Source of the DNA: Deltaproteobacteria bacterium
GTDB lineage: Bacteria > Desulfobacterota > DSM-4660 > Desulfatiglandales > Desulfatiglandaceae
Assembly (NCBI GenBank): GCA_029932035.1
Contig: JAOZQV010000166.1
Location: forward strand, 1 to 8,007
DNA length: 8,007 nucleotides
Direction: 5' to 3'
Shown: positions 1 to 6,705 of the stretch, piece after piece
Layout: every line of letters begins with the position of its first letter
Numbering within the stretch: position 1 is the stretch's first letter
Program-made: the position numbers and the translations under genes
The notes under the pieces: generated by a model
Seen by the model: only the letters and a program-made list of their open reading frames with translations
Database searches by the model: none
What the model was told of the DNA's origin: nothing

Positions 1-90
1 GGAATATATTAAATATTTCGAGGATTAAAATCTGAACGCAACGCAGAGATTGGGCGAAAGGGGACGGTTTTCAAAGGTCTCGCAACTATC

Positions 91-108
91 TCCGGGATAC
101 AGCCCGGA
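91..108 (+). promoter_or_regulatory. Small perfect hairpin in the 5' leader of the TAXI gene
   Basis: TCCGGG (91-96) and CCCGGA (103-108) form a perfect 6-bp GC-rich stem with a 6-base loop. It ends six bases before the Shine-Dalgarno of the TAXI gene. There is no T tract after it, so it is not an intrinsic terminator. A role in mRNA stability or in presenting the ribosome binding site is inference. The rest of 1-128 shows no gene and no convincing promoter. Confidence 0.4.
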
Positions 109-114
109 CAAAGG

Positions 115-121
115 AAAGGAG
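115..121 (+). promoter_or_regulatory. Ribosome binding site of the TAXI gene
   Basis: AAAGGAG sits 7 bases before the ATG at 129, near-ideal spacing. Together with the signal peptide that begins exactly at this ATG, it fixes the start of the TAXI gene. Confidence 0.8.
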
Positions 122-128
122 CAGACCA

Positions 129-1112
129 ATGAAACGAACTATATTTTTGGCAGGTGCCATCTGTCTTGGTGTTATGTTAACCGCAGGGATGCAACCTTCT
201 ACGGTTCAGGCAAAGACCAAGTTTGTAACCATTGGAACAGGCGGAATTACTGGAGTGTATTATCCCACAGGTGGAGCAATCTCCAAGATCATTAACAAAA
301 AACGGAAGGAATACGGGATTCGTTGCACGGTTGAATCTACCGGAGGATCTGTTTTTAATGTAAACGCCGTTATGTCAGGGGACCTGGAATTCGGCATTGT
401 CCAGTCCGACCGCCAGTATCAGGCGTGGAACGGTCTGGCCGAATGGAAAAAGAAAGGTCCGCAAAAGGATCTGCGGGCCATATTCAGTATCCATCCCGAA
501 TCAGTAACCTTAGTCGTTGCCGAGGACGCCGGAATCAAGACAATCCGCGATCTTAAAGGAAAAAGGGTCAATATCGGAAACCCCGGCTCAGGCCAGCGCC
601 AGAACTCCATTGATGCCTTGATGTCAGCCGGAATTGACTACAAAGAGGATATTATTGCCGAGCATGTGAAAGCGGCTGAAGCGCCCGGACTCCTGCAGGA
701 TGGACGGATAGATGCCTTCTTTTATACTGTCGGTCATCCCAGCGGCGCCATCAAGGAAGCCACGGCAGGGAGAAGGAAGGTCCGCATTGTACCGATCACC
801 ACCATAGATGCACTTCTCGCCAAATTCCCCTATTACGCGCCTGCAACCATTCCTGTCAAGTTCTATCCGGGAGCTGCAAATAAGGAAGATGTATCCACAT
901 TTGGTGTGAAAGCCACATTCGTGACATCTGCCAAGGTACCGGATGACGTGGTTTACGCGATTACAAAAGAGGTCTTTGAGAATTTCGACAGCTTTAAGAA
1001 ACTCCATCCTGCCTATGAGGTGCTGACAAAAGAAGGGATGCTGCAGGGTCTGTCAGCACCCATCCACCCCGGCGCCATGAGGTATTATAAAGAGGCGGGG
1101 TTAATGAAATAG
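129..1112 (+). CDS. TAXI family TRAP transporter solute-binding protein
   Basis: Secreted substrate-binding protein of a tripartite (TRAP) transporter, expected to capture a small organic solute in the periplasm and deliver it to a fused DctQM-type permease. The first 28 residues form a signal peptide: KR at the N-terminus, a hydrophobic core, and a VQA cleavage site before K29. The mature part opens with the TAXI hallmark GGITGVYYPTGG (residues 38-49), followed by ESTGGSVFNV (69-78), DLKGKRVNIGNPGSG (141-155) and a C-terminal HPGAMRYYKEAG (313-324). The length of 327 residues is normal for the family, and the ORF is intact. No TRAP membrane subunit follows; it could lie upstream of the window, or the protein could be an orphan. 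The substrate cannot be read from the sequence; several TAXI proteins are described as binding dicarboxylates or glutamate. Family assignment is firm, the ligand unknown. Confidence 0.93.
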   Translation: MKRTIFLAGAICLGVMLTAGMQPSTVQAKTKFVTIGTGGITGVYYPTGGAISKIINKKRKEYGIRCTVESTGGSVFNVNAVMSGDLEFGIVQSDRQYQAWNGLAEWKKKGPQKDLRAIFSIHPESVTLVVAEDAGIKTIRDLKGKRVNIGNPGSGQRQNSIDALMSAGIDYKEDIIAEHVKAAEAPGLLQDGRIDAFFYTVGHPSGAIKEATAGRRKVRIVPITTIDALLAKFPYYAPATIPVKFYPGAANKEDVSTFGVKATFVTSAKVPDDVVYAITKEVFENFDSFKKLHPAYEVLTKEGMLQGLSAPIHPGAMRYYKEAGLMK

Positions 1113-1161
1113 CTCTTTTCCTCGGCTGTTTCAATTATTTCCTTCAATCACGTTTCTAATC

Positions 1162-1195
1162 AGCCACCCCCATCTATATGGATGAGGGGTTGGCT
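1162..1195 (+). promoter_or_regulatory. Imperfect hairpin between the TAXI and ycaO-like genes
   Basis: AGCCA (1162-1166) pairs with TGGCT (1191-1195). After one C-T mismatch, CCCC (1168-1171) pairs with GGGG (1186-1189). ATC (1172-1174) can pair with GAT (1181-1183) after a 2-base bulge, leaving a TATATG loop. No uridine run follows directly, so it is at best a weak terminator for the TAXI mRNA. It ends two bases before the AAGGGAG of the next gene and buries the ATG at 1178 in the stem-loop, which argues against that ATG as the start. Confidence 0.45.
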
Positions 1196-1196
1196 C

Positions 1197-1203
1197 AAGG
1201 GAG
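1197..1203 (+). promoter_or_regulatory. Shine-Dalgarno supporting a TTG start for the ycaO-like gene
   Basis: AAGGGAG lies 10 bases before an in-frame TTG at 1214, whereas the upstream ATG at 1178 is preceded by a C-rich stretch (AGCCACCCCCATC) without any purine-rich site. This favours TTG 1214 as the initiation codon. Confidence 0.6.
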
Positions 1204-1213
1204 ATCTATAATT

Positions 1214-2947
1214 TTGGACCATAAAGTTGTTTTAGAAGACGCATTTAAGGGGTACACCCTTGATCAGGATAAGATTTTTTCACCTGAAGAAACGGTCCGG
1301 CGCTTCAAGGATAGGCTCAGAGAAGTGGATTTGGATATCCTTGAAGAGACCGTCCGGATAGACAATGGGAGACTCGATATACCCATTTACTTCAGCGTCT
1401 GCGGCCGTGATGCCGAAGAAATAATCGGAACTAAGAAGCAGATGGGAAAGGGGGGCACCCCGAATCAATCCGAGGCGAGCGCCGTTATGGAGTTGGCGGA
1501 AAGGTTCAGTTTTTTCAGTTTCTCCAAGGACCCTGAGAATTTCGTTGTTGATGAATACAACAACGTCAAGGAGCGCGCCCTCCCCTTTGAGGCAATAGCC
1601 AAATCCGTCCATGATGATTCCGACGAATTGGACCGGGCCCGGGAGGTCTTTTCACGGCTGCCCCTAAAATGGACCATGGGGTACAACATGGCGAAAGAGG
1701 AAGAAGTCCTTATTCCCTTTGACTGGTTTTTTGCCATCAATGAATTCAACGGCCCATCGGCCGGGAATTGCGTGGAGGAGGCAATCAGCCAGGGGATCTG
1801 CGAGCTGGTGGAAAGGCATGTATCATCCATTGTGAGCAGGGGCAGGCTGAAGAGACCCGCCATCGATCTCGGCAATCTCTCTGATCCTCTTCTGAAGGAA
1901 ATGATCGGCAAATATCACAAGGCAGGCATAAAGCTCTTTGCCTCAGACTTTTCATTGGGTATGGGAATACCGTCCATCGGAGCACTCGCCTATGACCCCG
2001 CCACCTTCCCTGAAAAAAGCGAGATCGTCTGGACCGCGGGCACAACGCCCGACCCTCAAAAGGCCTTGAGCCGCGCCTTGACCGAGGTTGCGCAATTGGC
2101 CGGTGATTTCAGTTCCGGTTCCAATTATGTGGCAAGCGGCCTCCCCAAGTTCACGGACCTCTCCGAAGCCGATTTTGTCCTCTATCCTGATAGCAAGGTC
2201 AATATTGCAAGTCTTCCTGATATCTCAAACGACAACATCAGGGTAGAAGTGGAAAACTGCATCGCGGCCCTGGCCCGTACAAATATGGAGGTCATTGTCA
2301 TTAACGTAACGCACCCCAAACTGAAGATACCCGCATTTTATACGATCATACCCGGCGCCCATTTCAGGGAAAGGGCCGTGGGCACCAGCGTGGGGATGTT
2401 TTCCGCCAAACTGATAGCAGAGGGCGGAGACCCCGAGTGGTCCCTGGCTGAGCTGAAAAAAATGGATCGATTGCTGCCGGACAAATATTATGTGAAGTTT
2501 TTCTTAGGATTGTCTCACCTTTCACTCAATGAGCCTGGAACGGCACTGCTCTGTCTGGAAGAGGCATTGAAATTAGGGCCCAAACAGGAAGACATCCCCA
2601 GTATCTATTCCTATATGGGGGTCTGTCTAAAGGATCAGGAACGATATGCCGATGCTATAAAAGTCCTTGAAAAAGCAGAACAATATGATAGTGAAAGGAC
2701 AGATGTCCATAACCTCTTAGGCTTTTGTTATTTCAAACTCAAAGACCATGAAAAAGCGATTGAGTCGTTCCGGAATGTCCTCAAGCTTGATCCGACTTCA
2801 GCCATTGACTATGCCAATATCGCGTCCAATTACAGGGATATGGGTAAGAGGAAAATGGCAATTCGCCACTATAAACTCGCTCTGGAATTAGATGAAACAA
2901 TCGATTTTGCAACAGAAAATCTCAGGAAATTGGAGCCCTCCCCTTGA
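1214..2947 (+). CDS. YcaO-domain protein with C-terminal TPR repeats
   Basis: YcaO proteins use ATP to activate an amide carbonyl on a peptide or protein backbone, giving azolines, thioamides or amidines. Residue numbers here count from the alternative ATG at 1178; TTG 1214 is then residue 13 and the product 577 residues. An N-terminal PEETVRRFKDRL (36-47) is followed by the first ATP/Mg segment SEASAVMELAERF (98-110; E105, E108, R109) and the second, NGPSAGNCVEEA with ELVERH (191-214; E201, E209, E212). The usual QxxxR of the third motif reads QLAGD (306-310), so its Arg is absent. No C-terminal PxPxP of azoline-forming enzymes is seen. From about 433 to 586 there are roughly four TPRs, for example GVCLKDQERYADAIKVLEKA and NIASNYRDMGKRKMAIRHY. 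E. coli YcaO, linked to RimO-dependent S12 methylthiolation, is of similar length. No TfuA, dehydrogenase, RimO or precursor peptide is in the window, so the target is unknown. The domain call is firm, the function is not. Confidence 0.88.
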   Translation: MDHKVVLEDAFKGYTLDQDKIFSPEETVRRFKDRLREVDLDILEETVRIDNGRLDIPIYFSVCGRDAEEIIGTKKQMGKGGTPNQSEASAVMELAERFSFFSFSKDPENFVVDEYNNVKERALPFEAIAKSVHDDSDELDRAREVFSRLPLKWTMGYNMAKEEEVLIPFDWFFAINEFNGPSAGNCVEEAISQGICELVERHVSSIVSRGRLKRPAIDLGNLSDPLLKEMIGKYHKAGIKLFASDFSLGMGIPSIGALAYDPATFPEKSEIVWTAGTTPDPQKALSRALTEVAQLAGDFSSGSNYVASGLPKFTDLSEADFVLYPDSKVNIASLPDISNDNIRVEVENCIAALARTNMEVIVINVTHPKLKIPAFYTIIPGAHFRERAVGTSVGMFSAKLIAEGGDPEWSLAELKKMDRLLPDKYYVKFFLGLSHLSLNEPGTALLCLEEALKLGPKQEDIPSIYSYMGVCLKDQERYADAIKVLEKAEQYDSERTDVHNLLGFCYFKLKDHEKAIESFRNVLKLDPTSAIDYANIASNYRDMGKRKMAIRHYKLALELDETIDFATENLRKLEPSP

Positions 2948-2983
2948 CTATTGGTTGGATAATATTATGTTTTTTGTCAAAGT

Positions 2984-2998
2984 ACGTCACGCAGACGT
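2984..2998. repeat. Short inverted repeat in the ycaO-ABC intergenic region
   Basis: ACGTC (2984-2988) and GACGT (2994-2998) flank the 5-base spacer ACGCA. It could be a small hairpin or an operator half-site pair. The T6 run at 2970-2975 lies before it, not after, so on the plus strand it does not form a terminator for the ycaO-like gene. Confidence 0.3.
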
Positions 2999-3011
2999 GG
3001 GTGTTGCCACA

Positions 3012-3017
3012 TTGACA
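3012..3017 (+). promoter_or_regulatory. Possible -35 element upstream of the ABC operon
   Basis: TTGACA at 3012-3017 matches the sigma-70 -35 consensus. About 17 bases further on, the sequence enters the heptamer repeat, where only poor -10 matches such as TAACGA (3034-3039) occur. The 138-base gap before the ABC operon is the natural place for its promoter, but this element alone is weak evidence. Confidence 0.22.
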
Positions 3018-3034
3018 TGAATCCGGCTACAAGT

Positions 3035-3069
3035 AACGAATAACAAATGACAAATAACGAATGACAAAT
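3035..3069. repeat. Five-copy 7-bp tandem repeat, consensus (A/G)AC(A/G)AAT
   Basis: Five uninterrupted heptamers run in order AACGAAT, AACAAAT, GACAAAT, AACGAAT, GACAAAT; a sixth, degenerate TACAAGT precedes them at 3028-3034. Positions 1 and 4 of the unit vary only A to G. The array contains in-frame stops and ends three bases before the AGGAAGGA ribosome binding site of the ABC ATPase gene, so it would lie in the 5' untranslated leader or overlap the promoter. Together with 2948-3034 it fills the 138-base gap, which holds no gene. Confidence 0.85.
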
Positions 3070-3072
3070 ATC

Positions 3073-3080
3073 AGGAAGGA
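3073..3080 (+). promoter_or_regulatory. Ribosome binding site of the ABC ATPase gene
   Basis: AGGAAGGA ends 5 bases before the ATG at 3086, immediately after the heptamer array. It gives clear support for the start of the first gene in the four-gene operon. Confidence 0.75.
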
Positions 3081-3085
3081 ATTAC

Positions 3086-4042
3086 ATGATAGAAGTAAGC
3101 CATCTCAGTAAATATTTCGGTGAAAATTGCGCTGTTGACGACATATCCTTCACTGTGGACAAGGGAGAAGTTTTAGGCTTCTTGGGTCCCAATGCCGCGG
3201 GAAAATCGACTACCATGAGGATGGTCACAGGCTTTCTTCCACCCACATCAGGGACGGCTGCTATCGGGGGGAGCGACATTATCAGGGAGTCTCTGGCGGC
3301 AAGGAGAAAGATCGGCTATCTGCCTGAAAATGCCCCTGCCTATCCTGATATGACAGTTATCGGGTTTCTCAGTTTTATCGCAGGGATGCGAGGCTTTTCC
3401 GGTGACTCAAAGAGAAGACGTATTGAAGAAATCCTTGAACGTTGTTTCCTCACAGAGGTCCGGTTTCAGACCATAAACACCCTTTCCAAAGGATTTAAGC
3501 AGAGGGTCTGTTTCGCGCAGAGCATCCTCCATGACCCGGAATATCTCATCATGGATGAACCCACGGATGGTCTTGATCCAAATCAAAAATATGAGATTCG
3601 CACCATGATCCGTGAAATGGCCCGGGATAAGACCATCATCCTCTCAACCCATATATTGGAAGAAGTGGAAGAGGTGTGCACGAGGGTGATTATCATCGCC
3701 AAGGGACGGATTGTGGCTGACGATACGCCTGAAAGGCTCATGGCAAGGTCGGCCCTTCATGGGACTATCTGTTTTACCATTAAGAAGGGGGATGAAAAAG
3801 AAGTCGTTCAAAATATGAACGATATCCCAGAGATCGAAAAGAGTGAAATTGTCAATGAAGACGAAACAGAGATGACTCTCCGCGTTTTTCCAAAGGGGAC
3901 GTATGCATTGCCGACAGATTTGATTCTCCGCCATCTCCTTGAAAAAGGATTCTCCGTGGAGACGTTTTTCATGGAAAAAGGTCGTCTCGATGAGGTGTTT
4001 CGCATGGTTACAATGCCCGATTCAATAGAGAGGGAAGTATGA
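3086..4042 (+). CDS. ABC transporter ATP-binding protein, GldA/NatA-like
   Basis: Cytoplasmic ATPase expected to drive the membrane complex encoded by the next three genes. All ABC motifs are present: Walker A GPNAAGKST (34-42, Ala in place of the more usual Gly at 37), a Q-loop region reading YLPE (78-81, Glu instead of Gln, as often in this subfamily), signature LSKGFKQRV (133-141) in place of LSGGQ, Walker B YLIMDEP (153-159) with catalytic E158, D-loop GLDP (162-165), and the H-loop His at 189 in LSTH. The LSKGFKQR signature is typical of GldA-like ATPases that pair with ABC-2 permeases. A C-terminal extension of about 100 residues (from about 220) is the usual accessory domain of this group. 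The gene overlaps the permease gene by 4 bases. It heads the operon after a 138-base gap and is complete at 318 residues. Confidence 0.95.
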   Translation: MIEVSHLSKYFGENCAVDDISFTVDKGEVLGFLGPNAAGKSTTMRMVTGFLPPTSGTAAIGGSDIIRESLAARRKIGYLPENAPAYPDMTVIGFLSFIAGMRGFSGDSKRRRIEEILERCFLTEVRFQTINTLSKGFKQRVCFAQSILHDPEYLIMDEPTDGLDPNQKYEIRTMIREMARDKTIILSTHILEEVEEVCTRVIIIAKGRIVADDTPERLMARSALHGTICFTIKKGDEKEVVQNMNDIPEIEKSEIVNEDETEMTLRVFPKGTYALPTDLILRHLLEKGFSVETFFMEKGRLDEVFRMVTMPDSIEREV

Positions 4043-4785
4043 AAGATTTCTTTAAGAACACTTTCGGAATCCTGATAAGAGAATTTGCAGACTATTTCGG
4101 ATCTCCTGTGGCATATGTTTTTATTGTGGTCTTCCTGCTGTTATGCGGGTTTTTCACGTTTTCCCTGAGCCATTTTTATGAGATAGGCCAGGCAGACCTC
4201 CGGACATTTTTTGAATGGCATCCCTGGATTTTTCTCTTCTTAGTCCCTGCCGTGGGTATGCGGCTCTGGGCAGAAGAACGCCGTACCGGGACCATCGAAT
4301 TAATCTTGACCCTCCCCGTTACCCTTACCGAGGTCATCGTAGGAAAGTTCCTGGCTGCTTGGCTGTTTATAGGGGTGGCGCTGCTCCTCACCTTTCCCAT
4401 GGTCCTCACTGTCATTTACCTCGGCGACCCGGATCTCGGCGCTATCTTCTGCGCCTATTTCGGGAGCTTCCTCATGGCCGGGGCCTATCTGAGCGTGGGA
4501 AGCATGACCTCAGCCATGACACGAAACCAGGTTATCAGCTTCATACTGGCAGTGGTGATCTGCCTGTTTCTGGTCCTTGCCGGATGGCCTCCGGTGACAG
4601 ACATACTTTCGGGATGGGCCCCTGTCTGGCTTGTGAATGTGGTATCGGGTTTCAGCTTTATGCCCCATTTCGCTTCCATAGAGCGAGGGGTGATAGACCT
4701 GCGTGATCTCTGCTATTTTATCTCCGTCATATTTTTTATGCTCTTTGCAAACGGCGTGATCCTGCAAAACCGCAGGACGGCGTGA
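4039..4785 (+). CDS. ABC-2 type permease, GldF-like
   Basis: Integral membrane subunit of the ABC complex. About six hydrophobic segments are seen, near residues 22-44, 61-74, 101-127, 134-158, 164-184 and 222-241. Between the second and third lies the ABC-2 hallmark RLWAEERRTGTIELILTLP (75-93), followed by VGK (101-103), the conserved cytoplasmic stretch that contacts the ATPase in this superfamily. At 248 residues it is close to GldF-type permeases and much smaller than full ABC-2 exporters with large outer domains; the next two genes probably supply the extracytoplasmic part. Its ATG overlaps the stop of the ATPase gene (ATGA, 4039-4042), and the GGGAAG just before it lies inside the ATPase gene, so translation is likely coupled. 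Family is firm; the gliding role known for Flavobacterium homologues should not be assumed. Confidence 0.92.
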   Translation: MKDFFKNTFGILIREFADYFGSPVAYVFIVVFLLLCGFFTFSLSHFYEIGQADLRTFFEWHPWIFLFLVPAVGMRLWAEERRTGTIELILTLPVTLTEVIVGKFLAAWLFIGVALLLTFPMVLTVIYLGDPDLGAIFCAYFGSFLMAGAYLSVGSMTSAMTRNQVISFILAVVICLFLVLAGWPPVTDILSGWAPVWLVNVVSGFSFMPHFASIERGVIDLRDLCYFISVIFFMLFANGVILQNRRTA

Positions 4786-4804
4786 AACAAGAATACCCTG
4801 CTGA

Positions 4805-4810
4805 AGGAGG
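4805..4810 (+). promoter_or_regulatory. Strong ribosome binding site of the gldG-like gene
   Basis: AGGAGG, preceded by GA to give GAAGGAGG, lies 8 bases before the ATG at 4819. It is the best Shine-Dalgarno in the window, in the only untranslated gap (33 bases) inside the operon, so this subunit can be initiated without coupling. Confidence 0.8.
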
Positions 4811-4818
4811 CACGGATA

Positions 4819-6705
4819 ATGGCTAAAGGGAAAGGTTACGATTATAAAAAGGCGCTCCTGTCCGTCACCGGACTGGTGGCCCTCTTCCTCATCCTGATCT
4901 TTGTAAACATTATTGTCTCCTATGCTAATATCCGCTGGGACGTCACTGAAGACAACAGCTATTCTCTTTCTGACGGGACAAAGAATATCCTTTCGTCTCT
5001 ATCTGAGCCGGTCACCATAAAATTCTTTTACTCCCAGAGCAACCCCGACATCCCGGCAAATATCAAGATCTACGCTAAAGAGGTAAAGGATTTTCTCTCT
5101 GAATACAAGCATGCCGGTAAAGGCCGGATCAAAGTGGAGATATATGACCCAAGACCCGACTCTGACGAAGAGGAATGGGCGGAGAAGTATGGGATACACC
5201 CGATGGGAACCCAGGGGGGCAAAATTTATTGCGGGCTGGTTTTTGTCTCTGCGGATCAGGAAGATGTGATTGAATGGTTGGACCCTGCCAAAGAGCAAAT
5301 ACTGGAATACGACCTCACCAGTATCATTCAAGGCCTTCAGTCACCGGAAAAAAAAGTGGTGGGGATTATCAGCAGCCTTCCGGTTTTTGGGACAGGAGGG
5401 AGGCCTTCCATGCAGGCGCAGAGACCGGAAAGAGAGTGGATTTTTGTAACGGAAATGAAGAAGATATATGATGTCCGGCAGATCACTCCCTCGGTCCAAA
5501 AGATCGACCCTTTGCTCGATCTTCTCCTGATTGTATTCCCGAAAAATCTAAATCCCCAATTGGAATACGCCGTTGATCAGTATGTTCTTTCGGGCGGAAA
5601 AGCCCTTATCTTCGTGGATCCCTTATGTGTTTCTGACAGAACCCAGGGTCAGCAGCAGTTTATGCGCTCTTCCGGCGCCTCTTTGGACAAGGTCTTCAAG
5701 GCATGGGGGGTATCCATGGATTCCACTCAGGCAGTTGCTGATTTTGATCAGCCGACCCGGGTCAGGACCGGAAATAACAGCATGGAGGACAACCCCCTGA
5801 TGATCTCCGCAAGAGGAGAGGCCTTTAATAAAGATGCCGTTATTACGGCAGGATTAGAGAGCATGCTCTTCCCCATAGCAGGGGCCATTAAGAAATCCGG
5901 CGACGTGGACTTTGAATTTGAACCGCTGGTTGACTCCAGCAAGAATTCTGCCCTTATGGATGCCTTCAAGGCATACTTGGGTGTGGGCGCAATCAAGAAG
6001 GATTTTGTCCCGGCAGGAGAGCGATTCAATATTGTGGTGCGCATCAGGGGTAAATTTAAGACGGCTTTCCCCGAAGGCCGGCCCGCATCTAAGGACCCCG
6101 ATTCAAAGGCCCCTGAGGAAGAAAAAGGGACGCATATCAGGGAGGGGGAAAAGCCGGCGACCATCATTATTATCTCTGATGCCGATATGTTGGCCGACCA
6201 GTTTTATGTCCAGCGGAGAAATCTCTTCGGGCTTGCCATCTCAGAGATGTTCAACGACAATCTGAACTTTCTCTCCAATGCCTCTGAAATCCTGACCGGG
6301 AGCGACGACCTGATCGGGCTTAGGTCTCGGGGCAAATTTGAAAGACCGTTTACAGCGGTGGTAAAGCTGAAAAGGAGCGCCCAGGAACGTTGGCTGACAA
6401 AGGAAACGGAATTGGTTAAACGGATGGAGGAGACCACCCAGAAACTCCGTCAGCTTGAGGAGCAAAAAGATGTGTCTCAAAAAATGATTATCAGCCCCGA
6501 GCAGGAGGCTGAGGTTGCCAAATTCAAAGCGCAGAGACAGCAAATCAACCGGGAACTGAAACAGGTTCGAAAAAACCTTCGGGCCAGTATCGAGACCTTA
6601 GGCGCCACACTCAAAGGAATCAACATATTCCTTATGCCCTTTCTAATCTCCCTGATCGGTATAGGCTTTGCAATTTACAAACAAAGGAAGTTTAAGAAAA
6701 AATGA
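4819..6705 (+). CDS. GldG-like ABC transporter auxiliary protein
   Basis: Matches the ABC auxiliary family that includes GldG of Flavobacterium, a partner of GldA and GldF. A Lys-rich N-terminus (MAKGKGYDYKK) leads into one membrane segment (13-35). Then comes a large extracytoplasmic region starting with the conserved WDVTEDNSYSLSDGT (40-54) and EPVTIKFFYS (63-72). The core includes DPRPDSDEEEWAEKYGI (110-126), YDLTSIIQGL (164-173), IFVDP (264-268) and the acidic IIISDADMLAD (450-460), all characteristic of the family. A highly charged, helical stretch (about 520-595) looks like a coiled coil. It ends in a second membrane segment (602-620) and a basic tail, KQRKFKKK. Both ends are therefore predicted cytoplasmic, with roughly 565 residues outside. 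Charged linker 420-445 is probably disordered. The stop overlaps the next ATG (6702-6705). At 628 residues it is complete and typical. The substrate is unknown. Confidence 0.9.
   Translation: MAKGKGYDYKKALLSVTGLVALFLILIFVNIIVSYANIRWDVTEDNSYSLSDGTKNILSSLSEPVTIKFFYSQSNPDIPANIKIYAKEVKDFLSEYKHAGKGRIKVEIYDPRPDSDEEEWAEKYGIHPMGTQGGKIYCGLVFVSADQEDVIEWLDPAKEQILEYDLTSIIQGLQSPEKKVVGIISSLPVFGTGGRPSMQAQRPEREWIFVTEMKKIYDVRQITPSVQKIDPLLDLLLIVFPKNLNPQLEYAVDQYVLSGGKALIFVDPLCVSDRTQGQQQFMRSSGASLDKVFKAWGVSMDSTQAVADFDQPTRVRTGNNSMEDNPLMISARGEAFNKDAVITAGLESMLFPIAGAIKKSGDVDFEFEPLVDSSKNSALMDAFKAYLGVGAIKKDFVPAGERFNIVVRIRGKFKTAFPEGRPASKDPDSKAPEEEKGTHIREGEKPATIIIISDADMLADQFYVQRRNLFGLAISEMFNDNLNFLSNASEILTGSDDLIGLRSRGKFERPFTAVVKLKRSAQERWLTKETELVKRMEETTQKLRQLEEQKDVSQKMIISPEQEAEVAKFKAQRQQINRELKQVRKNLRASIETLGATLKGINIFLMPFLISLIGIGFAIYKQRKFKKK

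Noticed and set aside
5..31. AT-rich sequence with TAAAAT as a promoter for the TAXI gene
   Set aside because: No -35-like hexamer at suitable distance lies inside the window, and AT-richness alone is not enough.
50..295. Plus-strand reading frame overlapping the start of the TAXI gene
   Set aside because: It overlaps a gene with a clear signal peptide and ribosome binding site, has a Cys/Trp/His-rich composition and shows no recognisable motif; it is an out-of-frame shadow.
1465..1911. 148-codon minus-strand reading frame opposite the ycaO-like gene
   Set aside because: It covers the conserved ATP-binding segments of YcaO on the other strand, shows no domain of its own and is Ser-rich as expected of an antisense shadow.
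2944..2968. TTGACT followed by GATAAT/TATTAT as a promoter for the ABC operon
   Set aside because: The spacers are only 8 and 13 bases, too short for a sigma-70 promoter.
2959..2975. AT-rich palindrome and T6 run after the ycaO-like gene as an intrinsic terminator
   Set aside because: The ATAATATTAT palindrome has no GC pairs and no workable loop, so a stable hairpin is not expected.
3035..3069. CRISPR array
   Set aside because: The units are 7 bases long and contiguous, with no spacers; this is a simple tandem repeat.
4215..4706. 163-codon plus-strand frame inside the permease gene
   Set aside because: Arg/Gly/His/Pro-rich product in another frame of a clear membrane protein gene; no independent start signal.
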